Source: Gammaproteobacteria bacterium
GTDB taxonomy: Bacteria > Pseudomonadota > Gammaproteobacteria > Steroidobacterales > PWYM01
DNA: 36,839 nt
NCBI GenBank assembly: GCA_003567475.1
Contig: PWZL01000039.1
Coordinates: 1-36,839 of the forward strand
Direction of reading: 5' to 3'
Made by a program: the position numbers and the translations under genes. The notes beneath the pieces are model-generated. The model saw nothing but the letters and a program-made list of their open reading frames with translations, ran no database searches and was not told where the DNA came from. The stretch's first letter is position 1, and each line of letters starts with the position of its first letter. Below, piece after piece: positions 20,613-28,391 of this stretch.

Positions 20613-22151
20613 CCGGCCAGTGACTTGAGCCCGTCGTGGGTCGCAGTACAGCAGTGACCAGTTCTGCCGGTGAACGTCGGCGTGCCGCAGCTCGCCGTGC
20701 TCGGCGAGATACGCCTCGAGCAGGTCCCGGATCGAGCGCGGAATCTCGGCCACGACCGGGGCGTCGGTCAGCATCGTGTAGCCTGGCCAGCCGTCGGCGA
20801 CCACCGGTACGCCGTCATCAACGCCAGCGTAATAGCCGGCCGCGTGCTCGAGATAGGCGCGCAGTTGGGCGCCCGTGAGCTCCAGCACGACCAGGGTGTT
20901 TTCGTAGGGGTACAGGGCGGCCAGGTCGGCACGGATCACCGGGCCGGGGCCGAACGCCAGCCGGGTCGTGAACGCGGCGGTGGCGGAGAGTTGTGCGCCC
21001 CCGGTCTGCTGCTGCACGGTCTGGATCAGGTCGATCAGTGGCGTATCCCGAAGCCGTGCCTCCTGGCTGCTCCAGGCGTCGGGTGTGGTGGCGAGTGCCT
21101 CGTTTACCCAGCCGCGAACCTCTTCGTGCCAGGCGGCCACCCGTGTCACGAGGTCGGGCTGCGGCGGGGTGTCCATCAAGGGTATCGCCCGGCTCGCGAG
21201 CGTCCGCACGCTCCAGCCTGGACCTGTGTCGGCCGCCTCGAGTTCAAGCCTGACCTCCCCGAGGTGTGATGCCCAGCGGCCCGGCTGGATGACGGTTACC
21301 GGTCGGCCGTCCGGACCTTCCAGGACCAGATCCTCGATCACCCTGTGGCTGTGGGAGAGGATGGCGACATCGATTCCCGGGACGGACTCGATCGTCTCCC
21401 TGCCGAAGTTCTCCAGCAGTCCCTGTGGGCCGGCGGGGCTGCCCGCCCGACTCTCCAGTCCGGTATGCAGCAGTGCCACCACGATATCCGCGCCGGCCGC
21501 GCGCAGCTCGGGTACGTAACGCCTGGCGGCCGTCACCCCATCCCCGAAATCCAGCCGGGCTTCGACGTGGTGCCGATCCCAGAGCGCCGATCCCGGGGTG
21601 GTCAGCCCGAGAATCCCGACGGTGACGTCGCCGAATTGCCGCAGGAGGTAGGGGAGGTAGGCTGGCGTATCGGTGCCGTGATGATAGACATTGCCGGCCA
21701 GGATGGGCGTCGCGGTCAGGCCGATCTGCCTGTTGATGTAGGGGATGCCGAAGTTGAATTCGTGATTGCCCAGGGCGATGGCGTCGTAGTCCAGCGCGTC
21801 CATCACCTGCAGCGCCGGGTGCTGTTCGGGCGCCTCGGCGACCGTGGCGAAATAGTCCGCGAACGGGTTGCCCTGGATGAAGTCCCCGGCATCGAGCAGT
21901 AAAACGTGATCGCGTTCCCGGCGCAGCTGGTCGATCACACTGGCGGCCTTCAGCAGACCGTGCGCCTGGTCGGGCTCATCGCGGAGATAGTCCCACGCCA
22001 TGATCCGGCCATGGACATCGGCGGTCGCGAGGATGGTGAGGTCTACCCGCTGGGGTGGACTCTGGGTGCAGGCGCTCAGCAGCACCAGCACGAGGGCGGC
22101 GAGCAGAGCGATGGGGCCGCTACGCAGGATCACTGGAATCATTGGGCACAT
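20373..22151 (-). CDS. 5'-nucleotidase / cyclic phosphodiesterase lipoprotein, apparent internal deletion
   Basis: A 592-codon metallophosphoesterase/5'-nucleotidase that would hydrolyse nucleotides or cyclic nucleotides outside the inner membrane. A lipoprotein signal ends VLLSAC. The metallophosphatase domain shows LATADVHGR, LLDAGDF, GNHEFNFG and ILSHSHR. The nucleotidase C domain starts well (LYPYENTLVVLELTGAQLRAYLEH) but passes from GVDDGVPVVADGWPGY straight into TMLTDAPVV. Family members normally have some 50-60 residues here, with the YxIDxxxPxGxRI strand and the N-Y-R/G-G-G-G turn. Beyond NWSLL, where relatives tend to end, about 90 residues run antisense to the small gene at 20352 and look like read-through. 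The start could also be the ATG at 22142. The phosphatase half looks intact; full activity is uncertain. Confidence 0.8.
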   Translation of the reverse strand: MCPMIPVILRSGPIALLAALVLVLLSACTQSPPQRVDLTILATADVHGRIMAWDYLRDEPDQAHGLLKAASVIDQLRRERDHVLLLDAGDFIQGNPFADYFATVAEAPEQHPALQVMDALDYDAIALGNHEFNFGIPYINRQIGLTATPILAGNVYHHGTDTPAYLPYLLRQFGDVTVGILGLTTPGSALWDRHHVEARLDFGDGVTAARRYVPELRAAGADIVVALLHTGLESRAGSPAGPQGLLENFGRETIESVPGIDVAILSHSHRVIEDLVLEGPDGRPVTVIQPGRWASHLGEVRLELEAADTGPGWSVRTLASRAIPLMDTPPQPDLVTRVAAWHEEVRGWVNEALATTPDAWSSQEARLRDTPLIDLIQTVQQQTGGAQLSATAAFTTRLAFGPGPVIRADLAALYPYENTLVVLELTGAQLRAYLEHAAGYYAGVDDGVPVVADGWPGYTMLTDAPVVAEIPRSIRDLLEAYLAEHGELRHADVHRQNWSLLYCDPRRAQVTGRSFAKGQTDVIDARNGTHECPTDVLEQAGLRCILDGEFRHHPASVPFMRIDQRVIRVGADALDDATKIEEVTLVQRLIGM

Positions 22152-22279
22152 GCTCAGGCAGTCGCAATCGGACCGCCAAGACTACCCTGTGTATGTGATC
22201 CACGGATGACAGACCAGACGGTTGTGGAGGCGTGGACACGGACGGGTGCCGGATCACGGTACAGCGTGTGACCACAGCG

Positions 22280-23734
22280 TCAAAAGGTGGACAGACCAGT
22301 GACCTCCATGATGCGGTACTGCCAGTAGCGCCAGCGACGTTCGTCGGCGTAGCGATCATAGGGCAGGCTGAAAGATCGACCGCCCTCGTTGCCCCAGCGT
22401 TGGTCGAACCACTCGGTGGCGGCGACCAGGACTCCGGCCGTGGCAGGGCCGTCCACGCCCAGGCTGGTTTCCAGATTGAAGGTGTCGAGGTTGCGGCGGG
22501 TGAAGTTCGCCGAACCGCTGATCAGGCGGGCCGTGCCGTCGTGGTAGCGCACCAGCAGCTGCTTGCTGTGGCACTGCTCGCCGCTGGTGTGGCACCAGCG
22601 GACGAAGATGCCGTGACCCATGAGCTCGCCGGCGACGGGGCGGTTGGGTACGCCATTCTTGCGGCGGCCGAACGCGTGCTCGTTGGGATCGAGCAGGACC
22701 CGCACGGAGGCACCGCGGCGTCGGGCTTGAACCAGGGCACGGATGATGCCGCGGTGTGAGAGATAGAACATCGCCAGATCAATGTGACTGCCCGGCCCGG
22801 CCGCATGCAGCGCCGCGATGGCGGCCTCGCGAATGGCCGCTTCGGTGAGCACCTGCACGCGAATCCCATGAGCCAACTGCGCGCCGGGCAGCGATGGGGG
22901 TGAAGGCCAGTCCAGTCCAGGGGCGGAGAACCGCGCGACGGCAGCTTCGGAGTCGAGCAGATCCAGGGCGGCCTCTCCGGTGACCACCAGCGCGGTATTG
23001 CCGTGGGCCCTGGAGGCATCATGGGGGTTGGCCGAGGTCACCAGGGCCCTCCAGTCCTCGCCGTCGTCGACCACCAACAGCTTGCGATGATTGGCCTTGA
23101 ACTGCGCGATCTTCAGCCAGGTGCGCAAGCTGATCCGCTGCTCGCCGACCGGGTTGGGCAGCCAGCCGTTGGCGCTGGAATTGCCGAACCAGCGACAGCA
23201 CAGGCGCCAGGTGGCCGACCACAGTGGATTGGAGTCACGTAACGGACCGAGCTCGGTAATGACCACGTCGGCGCCGGCGGCGCGCAAGCTGTCCAGAGGG
23301 GGCGACTCGATGCCCCCGTAGAGGGTGTTGAGAGGATCGGTGATGAAGATGATCCGCAGCCCGGGGTGTTGCTTCCGGCGCTTGACCAGGGCAGCGGTCA
23401 ATTCGTCGACCAGCGGCCTCGACTCGGCGCCAGCGGGATCGCCGGCGAACTGGTTGAACAGGAACATGTCGAGGACGATGAGACGCTCGGCCCTGCCGAT
23501 CAGCTGGAGCTTGCGGTCGAAGATGCGTTGATCGGTCCTGCGTTGTCCGTGTTCGTCGACCCAGGTCAAGTCCGCCAGGAATTCGATCGCCTCCGTCACG
23601 CGGTAAGGCCCTTGAAAACCAAGCCCCTGCGGCAGTGGTTTCCAGCTGTGCCAGACGGCTACGCCGCTCCAGAGCACCAGCAGCGCGATGAGAGACCTGT
23701 ACCACGTCACCCGTTGACGCATCTGCCGCAGCAC
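22280..23734 (-). CDS. Phospholipase D family protein with one intact HKD motif
   Basis: A 484-residue PLD-superfamily protein with an N-terminal membrane anchor or signal (about residues 13-30). The first HKD motif is complete: H216, K218 and D223 in NHRKLLVVDD, followed by TSANPHD. The second keeps H389 and K391 (CHSKQLLVRYH) and the downstream SGSANFTRRN, but the Asp position is Arg396. The family hydrolyses or transfers phosphodiesters such as phospholipids and cardiolipin; His and Lys of each motif form the active site, so activity is possible. The soluble part probably faces the periplasm. Its ATG lies six bases after the stop of the 88-residue CxxC protein gene, so the two are co-transcribed. 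Confidence 0.88.
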   Translation of the reverse strand: MLRQMRQRVTWYRSLIALLVLWSGVAVWHSWKPLPQGLGFQGPYRVTEAIEFLADLTWVDEHGQRRTDQRIFDRKLQLIGRAERLIVLDMFLFNQFAGDPAGAESRPLVDELTAALVKRRKQHPGLRIIFITDPLNTLYGGIESPPLDSLRAAGADVVITELGPLRDSNPLWSATWRLCCRWFGNSSANGWLPNPVGEQRISLRTWLKIAQFKANHRKLLVVDDGEDWRALVTSANPHDASRAHGNTALVVTGEAALDLLDSEAAVARFSAPGLDWPSPPSLPGAQLAHGIRVQVLTEAAIREAAIAALHAAGPGSHIDLAMFYLSHRGIIRALVQARRRGASVRVLLDPNEHAFGRRKNGVPNRPVAGELMGHGIFVRWCHTSGEQCHSKQLLVRYHDGTARLISGSANFTRRNLDTFNLETSLGVDGPATAGVLVAATEWFDQRWGNEGGRSFSLPYDRYADERRWRYWQYRIMEVTGLSTF

Positions 23735-23740
23735 GTTGCG

Positions 23741-24007
23741 TTATCCCCGTGGCAGCACGCCGCCGCAGGTCAGGCCACTGAGCAGTGCCATGTCGCGCTT
23801 CCAGGTCGTCAGATCACCTGGCGTGAACGCCCCGAACCGGCAATGCCCACACGCCCGCGCCAGGACCTGCATGAGCGCCACCGATGCCTCGAGAAAGCGC
23901 GCCAACCGCTCGACGCTCTGGTCGAAGTCAAGGCGCTTGCGCAATTCCGGGTCCTGGATGGCGACGCCTGCCGGAGACAGTGCGGCAACAATGGGTCGAT
24001 CGGTCAT
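23741..24007 (-). CDS. Small CxxC protein of unknown function
   Basis: An 88-residue protein with no signal peptide. A helical stretch (DFDQSVERLARFLEASVALMQVLARA) leads into CGHC at about residues 63-66, with another Cys near the C-terminus (LTCGG). The C-x-x-C could bind metal or act in redox, but I recognise no family. The start is the ATG at 24007, preceded by GGGAGG; a longer frame begins at 24037 without a ribosome binding site. It is the first gene of a two-gene unit with the phospholipase D-like protein. Confidence 0.65.
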   Translation of the reverse strand: MTDRPIVAALSPAGVAIQDPELRKRLDFDQSVERLARFLEASVALMQVLARACGHCRFGAFTPGDLTTWKRDMALLSGLTCGGVLPRG

Positions 24008-24087
24008 GGTGTGTCCTCCCGGTGATGGATTGGACAACCGCTCTCATGCCCAGGAAACGGTCGAAAGACTTTTGACACGCGCGAGAC

Positions 24088-24093
24088 AGTATA
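24088..24093 (-). promoter_or_regulatory. Possible -10 box of the CxxC/PLD operon
   Basis: TATACT on the minus strand (five of six) would start a transcript about 75 bases before the ATG at 24007. No good -35 hexamer is visible. The 218-base gap to the divergent squalene/phytoene synthase gene otherwise shows only that gene's own -10 box. Confidence 0.3.
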
Positions 24094-24208
24094 ACGCGGC
24101 CGCCGTCGGCCAGAGACGCGCCGGCATACCCCGGGCTGTTTGATCCCCCGGTGGCTGCGTCCAGCGCCAGCCCGATCCCGTCGGCGTGGCGGCAGGCCAC
24201 TGAAGTTG

Positions 24209-24217
24209 TGTGATAAT
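24209..24217 (+). promoter_or_regulatory. Extended -10 promoter, leaderless start of squalene synthase gene
   Basis: TGTGATAAT is an extended -10 element (TGn plus GATAAT, five of six) ending eight bases before the ATG at 24226. Extended -10 promoters can work without a -35 box, and none is seen. The transcript would begin within a base or two of the ATG. Confidence 0.45.
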
Positions 24218-24225
24218 CCGGGACC

Positions 24226-25305
24226 ATGGTGACCACAACCACCAGTCCTTGTGCCCCGTCGGATGCCCTGGCCTTTCAGGCGGGTATCCTCGAGCGGGTC
24301 TCCAGAACCTTTGCGTTCACCATCCCGCAGCTCCCCTCGCCCTTGACCACGGCGGTGGCCAACGCCTACCTGCTGTGCCGGATCGCCGACACCATCGAGG
24401 ACGAACCCGAGCTCAGTCAGGGGCAGAAAGAGGCCTTCAGTCGCCGGCTGGTGGCGGTGCTGGCGGGCGAGGCGGCCGCCGAGGAGTTCGCCGAGGCCCT
24501 GGCGCCACTGCTCTCCGAGCACACGCTGCCGGCGGAGCGCGAGCTGATCGCCCAGACCCGCCACGTGCTTGCAGTGACCCGCGCGCTGGGCAAGCGCGAG
24601 CAGGCGGCGCTGCGCCGCTGCGTCCAGGTCATGAGCGAGGGCATGAGTCAGTGTCAGCGTACGGCCGATCTCAGCGGCCTGGCCGATCTGCCGGAACTCG
24701 ACCAATATTGTTACTACGTTGCCGGCGTGGTCGGCGAAATGCTGACCGAGTTGTTCTGCGCCTACTCGCCAGAGATCGCCGAGCGGCAGCCGGAGCTGAT
24801 GGATCTGGCGCCCTCTTTCGGCCAGGGCCTGCAGATGACCAATATCCTGAAGGACATCAATGCTGACCGTGCGCGCGGTGTCTGCTGGCTGCCGCGGAGT
24901 CTCTATGCCGGTGTCTGCGGCGAGCTGTCGGACCTCATCGGCGAGGCCACTACCGCCGGTCACCAGGCTGCGATGTCGCACCTCGTGGCGATCGCCCATG
25001 CGCATCTGCGCAATGCGCTGCGCTACACCCTGCTGATTCCGGCGCGCGAACAAGGCATTCGCCGCTTCTGCCTGTGGGCCGTGGGGCTGGCTCTGCTGAC
25101 CCTGCGGAACATTTACCGGCGGCCTGGATTCGAGGATGCCGGAGAGATCAAGGTCAGCCGACGGACGGTGGCTGCTGTGGCGTTGCTGGGGCGATTGTCA
25201 GCACGTTCGGATGGCCTGGTGCACGCCTTCTTCGCGTTGGCGGCACGTGGGCTACCCGCGGCGGCGGAGCGCCCCAGCTGGGTGCGCGGACAGCCTGGCC
25301 GATAG
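24226..25305 (+). CDS. Squalene/phytoene synthase family protein
   Basis: A 359-residue head-to-head prenyl transferase that couples two farnesyl or geranylgeranyl diphosphates. The first metal-binding motif is ADTIED (D55, E58, D59). The second is NILKDINAD (N206, K209, D210, D214), followed by RGVCWLP. The central YCYYVAGVVGEMLTELF block resembles squalene synthases more than carotenoid phytoene synthases, so squalene for hopanoids or sterols is the likelier product; C30 or C40 carotenoid precursors remain possible. No desaturase or cyclase gene is adjacent, though a FAD oxidoreductase of amine-oxidase type lies 21 kb away. The gene has its own promoter and no Shine-Dalgarno site. The convergent methyltransferase gene ends six bases after its stop. 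Confidence 0.88.
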   Translation: MVTTTTSPCAPSDALAFQAGILERVSRTFAFTIPQLPSPLTTAVANAYLLCRIADTIEDEPELSQGQKEAFSRRLVAVLAGEAAAEEFAEALAPLLSEHTLPAERELIAQTRHVLAVTRALGKREQAALRRCVQVMSEGMSQCQRTADLSGLADLPELDQYCYYVAGVVGEMLTELFCAYSPEIAERQPELMDLAPSFGQGLQMTNILKDINADRARGVCWLPRSLYAGVCGELSDLIGEATTAGHQAAMSHLVAIAHAHLRNALRYTLLIPAREQGIRRFCLWAVGLALLTLRNIYRRPGFEDAGEIKVSRRTVAAVALLGRLSARSDGLVHAFFALAARGLPAAAERPSWVRGQPGR

Positions 25306-25311
25306 TGTGGT

Positions 25312-25932
25312 TCAGCCGGTTTCGGCTTCACCTCGATAGACATAGCCCGCGATGCGCGGTGTTCTTGGCAGATAGCCGGGCTCGAAACGACGCAGGCGGA
25401 AACCGCCCTGTTCCAGCAGTCGGTCGATCGGGCGGTTGAGCTGGCAGCCGCCGGCCAGTCGCTGCCAAAGCGGGTTCACCCTGTTCTGCCAACGCCGTAC
25501 CGTGGCATCCGGCGCCGCACCATGTTCGCAGAACAGCAGGCGTCCCTCCGGTCTGAGCACCCGCCGAACCTGTCTCAGCGCGGCCTGCCAGTCCGGAATC
25601 GTGCAGAGTGTGAAGGTGAGCATGACGGTGTCGACGCTGTCCTCGGGCAGTGGTATCTGCTCGCCCGGCAGCGCCAGCCACTCGACCGGCACCGGCGAGG
25701 CGGCCAGCCGCGGTGCGGCTTTGCGCCGCATGCCCTCGGAGGGTTCGAGTCCCCAGACGTGCTCGACCCGCGCCGGATCGTAGTGGGCCAGGTTGAGCCC
25801 TGAGCCCATGCCGACCTCCAGCACCCGACCGCGCGCCTGCGGCACCAGTTGCGCGCGTTCGCGGGTGATCAACCGGCTGGAGCAGGCACAGTGCACCAGT
25901 TGCGGCAGGATGAGGTCCGCGTACATCCCCAT
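25312..25932 (-). CDS. Class I SAM-dependent methyltransferase downstream of copA
   Basis: A 206-residue Methyltransf_11-type enzyme. Motif I is RVLEVGMGSGLNLA (about residues 36-49), the acidic residue of strand 2 is in GLEPSEGM, and motif III-like RVLRPEGRLLFCEHG follows. The pattern (N-terminal hydrophobic YADLILPQLVHCACSS; late NPLWQRLAGGCQLNR) is that of small METTL7/thiol methyltransferase-like proteins. Four cysteines, two of them in CAC near the N-terminus, are notable beside a copper pump. The ATG at 25932 lies five bases after the copA stop, so it is in the same operon; an ATG two codons later is the alternative start. A copper-linked role is inference from position only. Confidence 0.85.
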   Translation of the reverse strand: MGMYADLILPQLVHCACSSRLITRERAQLVPQARGRVLEVGMGSGLNLAHYDPARVEHVWGLEPSEGMRRKAAPRLAASPVPVEWLALPGEQIPLPEDSVDTVMLTFTLCTIPDWQAALRQVRRVLRPEGRLLFCEHGAAPDATVRRWQNRVNPLWQRLAGGCQLNRPIDRLLEQGGFRLRRFEPGYLPRTPRIAGYVYRGEAETG

Positions 25933-25937
25933 GCGGG

Positions 25938-28247
25938 CTACGCTGCGGGTGCACTGGCCGGCGCCAGCGGTGTACGGAAGCGCCGCAGACGCAGCGCATT
26001 ACCCACCACGAACACGCTGGAGAACGCCATCGCCAGCGCGGCCAGCATTGGCGAGAGACTGAGGCCGAAGGCGGGGTAGAGCACACCGGCCGCGACCGGT
26101 ATGAGCGCCGTATTGTAGGCAAACGCCCAGAACAGATTCTGGCGGATGTTGCGCAGCGTCGCGCGCGACAGCGCCAGGGCATTCGGTACATTGCGAAGGT
26201 CACCCGACATCAACACCACGTCTGCGCTTTCCATCGCGATGTCGGTGCCGGTGCCGATCGCAATGCCGACGTCCGCTTCGGCCAGGGCGGGTGCGTCGTT
26301 GATGCCGTCGCCGACAAACGCCACGGGGCCGTGGTCTGCGCGAAGTGCACGCAAGACGTCGACCTTGTCGCCCGGCAGCAGGCCGGCATGTGTCTCGTCG
26401 ATGCCCAGTTCGTGACCGACGGCTTCGGCGGTGCGTCGGTCATCACCGCTGAGCATCGCCACCCGCAGTCCCCGCGCACGAAGCGACGCGATCGCCTCGC
26501 GACTCTCCGGCTTGATCGGATCGGCCACGCCGATGATCCCGACCAACCGGTCGTCGACGCCGACCAGGATCGGGGTCCTCGCCGCCTCGGCCAGGCGGCC
26601 GGTCAGGGCGTCCGCGGCGGCGGTGTCGATACCGGCCTCACCAAGAAACGCCGGTGTGCCGAGGCGGATCCGATGGCCATCGACCGTGGCCTCGATCCCG
26701 CCGCCGGTCGAGGTGGCGAAGTCCTCTGCCTGCGGCAGGTCGAGGCCACGCGCGTCGGCCCCGGCGCGTATCGCGGCGGCCACCGGATGTTCCGAGTCCT
26801 GTTCGGCGGCAGCGGCCAGTCGGAGCACGGTATCGGCATCGAGCTCCGCCAGCGTTTCCAGGTCGGTCAGTGCGGGACGTCCGGCCGTGACGGTGCCGGT
26901 CTTGTCCAGCGCCACCACCGCCACGCCGCGCAGGGTCTGCAGCGACTCGCCACCGCGGAAGAGGATGCCGTGGTCGGCACCCCGCCCCGTGCCGACCATG
27001 ATGGATGTGGGCGTGGCAAGACCCATGGCGCAGGGACAGGCGATGATCAGCACCGAAACCGCATTGACCAGCGCAAGGGCCAGCGCCGGCGCCGGACCCC
27101 ATACAAACCACGTCACAGCGGTGAGCAGCGCGATCCCCATGACCACAGGGACGAACACGGCACTGATGCGATCGACCAGCGCCTGCACCGGGAGCTTGCC
27201 CGCCTGGGCCTGTTGCACCATGCGTACGATGCGCGCGAGCGCGGCGTCCTCGCCAAGATCGGTGGCGCGGACCCTGAGGCTGCCCGCCTGGTTGGTCGTG
27301 CCGCCGGTCACCGGATCGCCTGCGGTTTTCTCGACCGGCATGGGTTCACCGGTGATCATCGCCTCGTCGACATGGGAGCGACCCTCCAGGACTTCGCCGT
27401 CCACCGGAATGCGCTCGCCCGGGCGGACGCGCACGATGTCCCCGCGCCGCAGCTCGGCAATGGGCACAGTCAGCGGGCTGCCGTCGCGTTCCACGCGGGC
27501 CTCGTGCGGCTGCAGGCCCAGCAGTCGCTCGATGGCGGCCCCGGTGCGCCCGCGCGCCCGCGCCTCGAGGAATCGGCCGAGCAGGATCAGCGTGACGATG
27601 ACCGCCGCCGGCTCGTAATAGACCTGGGCCGCCCCCTGAGGCATCAGCTGCGGCGCAAAGGTGACGACGACGGAATAGGCCCAGGCCGCGCCCGTCCCGA
27701 GTGCCACCAGCGTGTTCATCTCCGGGGCGCCGCGGATCAATGCCGGCAGGCCGATACGGAAGAACACCCGGCCCGGACCGAACAGCACCAGGCTGGTGAG
27801 CACGAACAGCAGCAGGTGGAGCGCACGGGTGCCAAGCGCGTCGTGAACCAGATGATGGAAGGCGGGCACGAGATGACTGCCCATCTCGAGGATGAACACC
27901 GGGACCGTCAGCCCCGCCGCCAGCAGGAAACGCCGCCAGGCGGTGCGAGTGTCCTGATCGCTGACGTCACCCGGCTCGATCGAGACATCGTCGGTGGTCA
28001 CCGGCGTGTCGTAACCCGCATACTGAAGGGCCTGGCGCAGGCGCTCCGGGGCGACCTGTCCAGCCAGGGTAAGCGTCGCCTCGCGGGTGGCCAGGTTGAC
28101 ACTCACCGCGTCGATGCCTGGCACCCCCGCCAGCGCCTTTTCCACCCGCGAGACACAGCTGCCACAGTGCATTCCCTCGACGGGGATGCGGCGGGTCGGC
28201 GGAGTTTTCGCCGTGTCCCGGGCAGCGTTGTTTCGAGGGTCAGTCAT
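25938..28247 (-). CDS. copA: Copper-exporting P1B-type ATPase
   Basis: A 769-residue P-type ATPase that pumps Cu+ from cytoplasm to periplasm. One N-terminal heavy-metal domain carries GMHCGSC (C28, C31). Eight membrane helices follow the P1B plan, with the CPC ion motif in [14 protein letters not shown]. The actuator has [11 protein letters not shown], the phosphorylation site is DKTGT with D448, the nucleotide domain has SEHPVAAAI and GGGIEA, and the hinge is [16 protein letters not shown]. Conserved Asn and Tyr in the last helices ([13 protein letters not shown], then [16 protein letters not shown] with M and S) support Cu+ or Ag+. I chose the ATG at 28247: the heavy-metal domain follows directly, whereas the frame's earlier start adds residues unlike protein. 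The ribosome binding site is weak. Confidence 0.94.
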   Translation of the reverse strand: MTDPRNNAARDTAKTPPTRRIPVEGMHCGSCVSRVEKALAGVPGIDAVSVNLATREATLTLAGQVAPERLRQALQYAGYDTPVTTDDVSIEPGDVSDQDTRTAWRRFLLAAGLTVPVFILEMGSHLVPAFHHLVHDALGTRALHLLLFVLTSLVLFGPGRVFFRIGLPALIRGAPEMNTLVALGTGAAWAYSVVVTFAPQLMPQGAAQVYYEPAAVIVTLILLGRFLEARARGRTGAAIERLLGLQPHEARVERDGSPLTVPIAELRRGDIVRVRPGERIPVDGEVLEGRSHVDEAMITGEPMPVEKTAGDPVTGGTTNQAGSLRVRATDLGEDAALARIVRMVQQAQAGKLPVQALVDRISAVFVPVVMGIALLTAVTWFVWGPAPALALALVNAVSVLIIACPCAMGLATPTSIMVGTGRGADHGILFRGGESLQTLRGVAVVALDKTGTVTAGRPALTDLETLAELDADTVLRLAAAAEQDSEHPVAAAIRAGADARGLDLPQAEDFATSTGGGIEATVDGHRIRLGTPAFLGEAGIDTAAADALTGRLAEAARTPILVGVDDRLVGIIGVADPIKPESREAIASLRARGLRVAMLSGDDRRTAEAVGHELGIDETHAGLLPGDKVDVLRALRADHGPVAFVGDGINDAPALAEADVGIAIGTGTDIAMESADVVLMSGDLRNVPNALALSRATLRNIRQNLFWAFAYNTALIPVAAGVLYPAFGLSLSPMLAALAMAFSSVFVVGNALRLRRFRTPLAPASAPAA

Positions 28248-28341
28248 CCTGGCTTCATCGTCGTTCGCCGGGGTCCGGCGGCAGCTTCCAGTGTACGCGG
28301 ATCCTGCCCGTCCATGGCGTCTGCCCGCACCGCGCGCCCCG

Positions 28342-28363
28342 ACCTGCCCGCTAGCGGACAGGT
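28342..28363. promoter_or_regulatory. 22-base dyad upstream of copA
   Basis: On the minus strand ACCTGTCCGC and GCGGGCAGGT flank a TA centre, pairing at nine of ten positions. The site lies 95 bases before the copA ATG and 11 bases downstream of a TTGACC hexamer (28379-28374). Length and symmetry recall MerR-family operators (CueR, ZntR), although no good -10 sits at 19 bases. It also lies just past the metalloprotease stop, but no T-run follows, so a terminator is less likely. Confidence 0.45.
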
Positions 28364-28391
28364 GGAGTCCGACGGTCAACTCGACTCGTCC

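Noticed and set aside
22261-22280. TGTG-AC-CACA near the end of the PLD-like gene as a CRP site
   Set aside because: The half sites are too short and two bases apart instead of six, and the site lies at a gene end.
24072-24095. Consensus TTGACA followed by TATAAC on the plus strand
   Set aside because: The spacing is only 12 bases, too short for a sigma-70 promoter, and no start codon with a suitable leader follows.
25314-25327. AGCCG-GTTT-CGGCT hairpin at the squalene synthase/methyltransferase junction
   Set aside because: The stem is only five bases and no T-run follows on either strand. It could be chance in GC-rich DNA.
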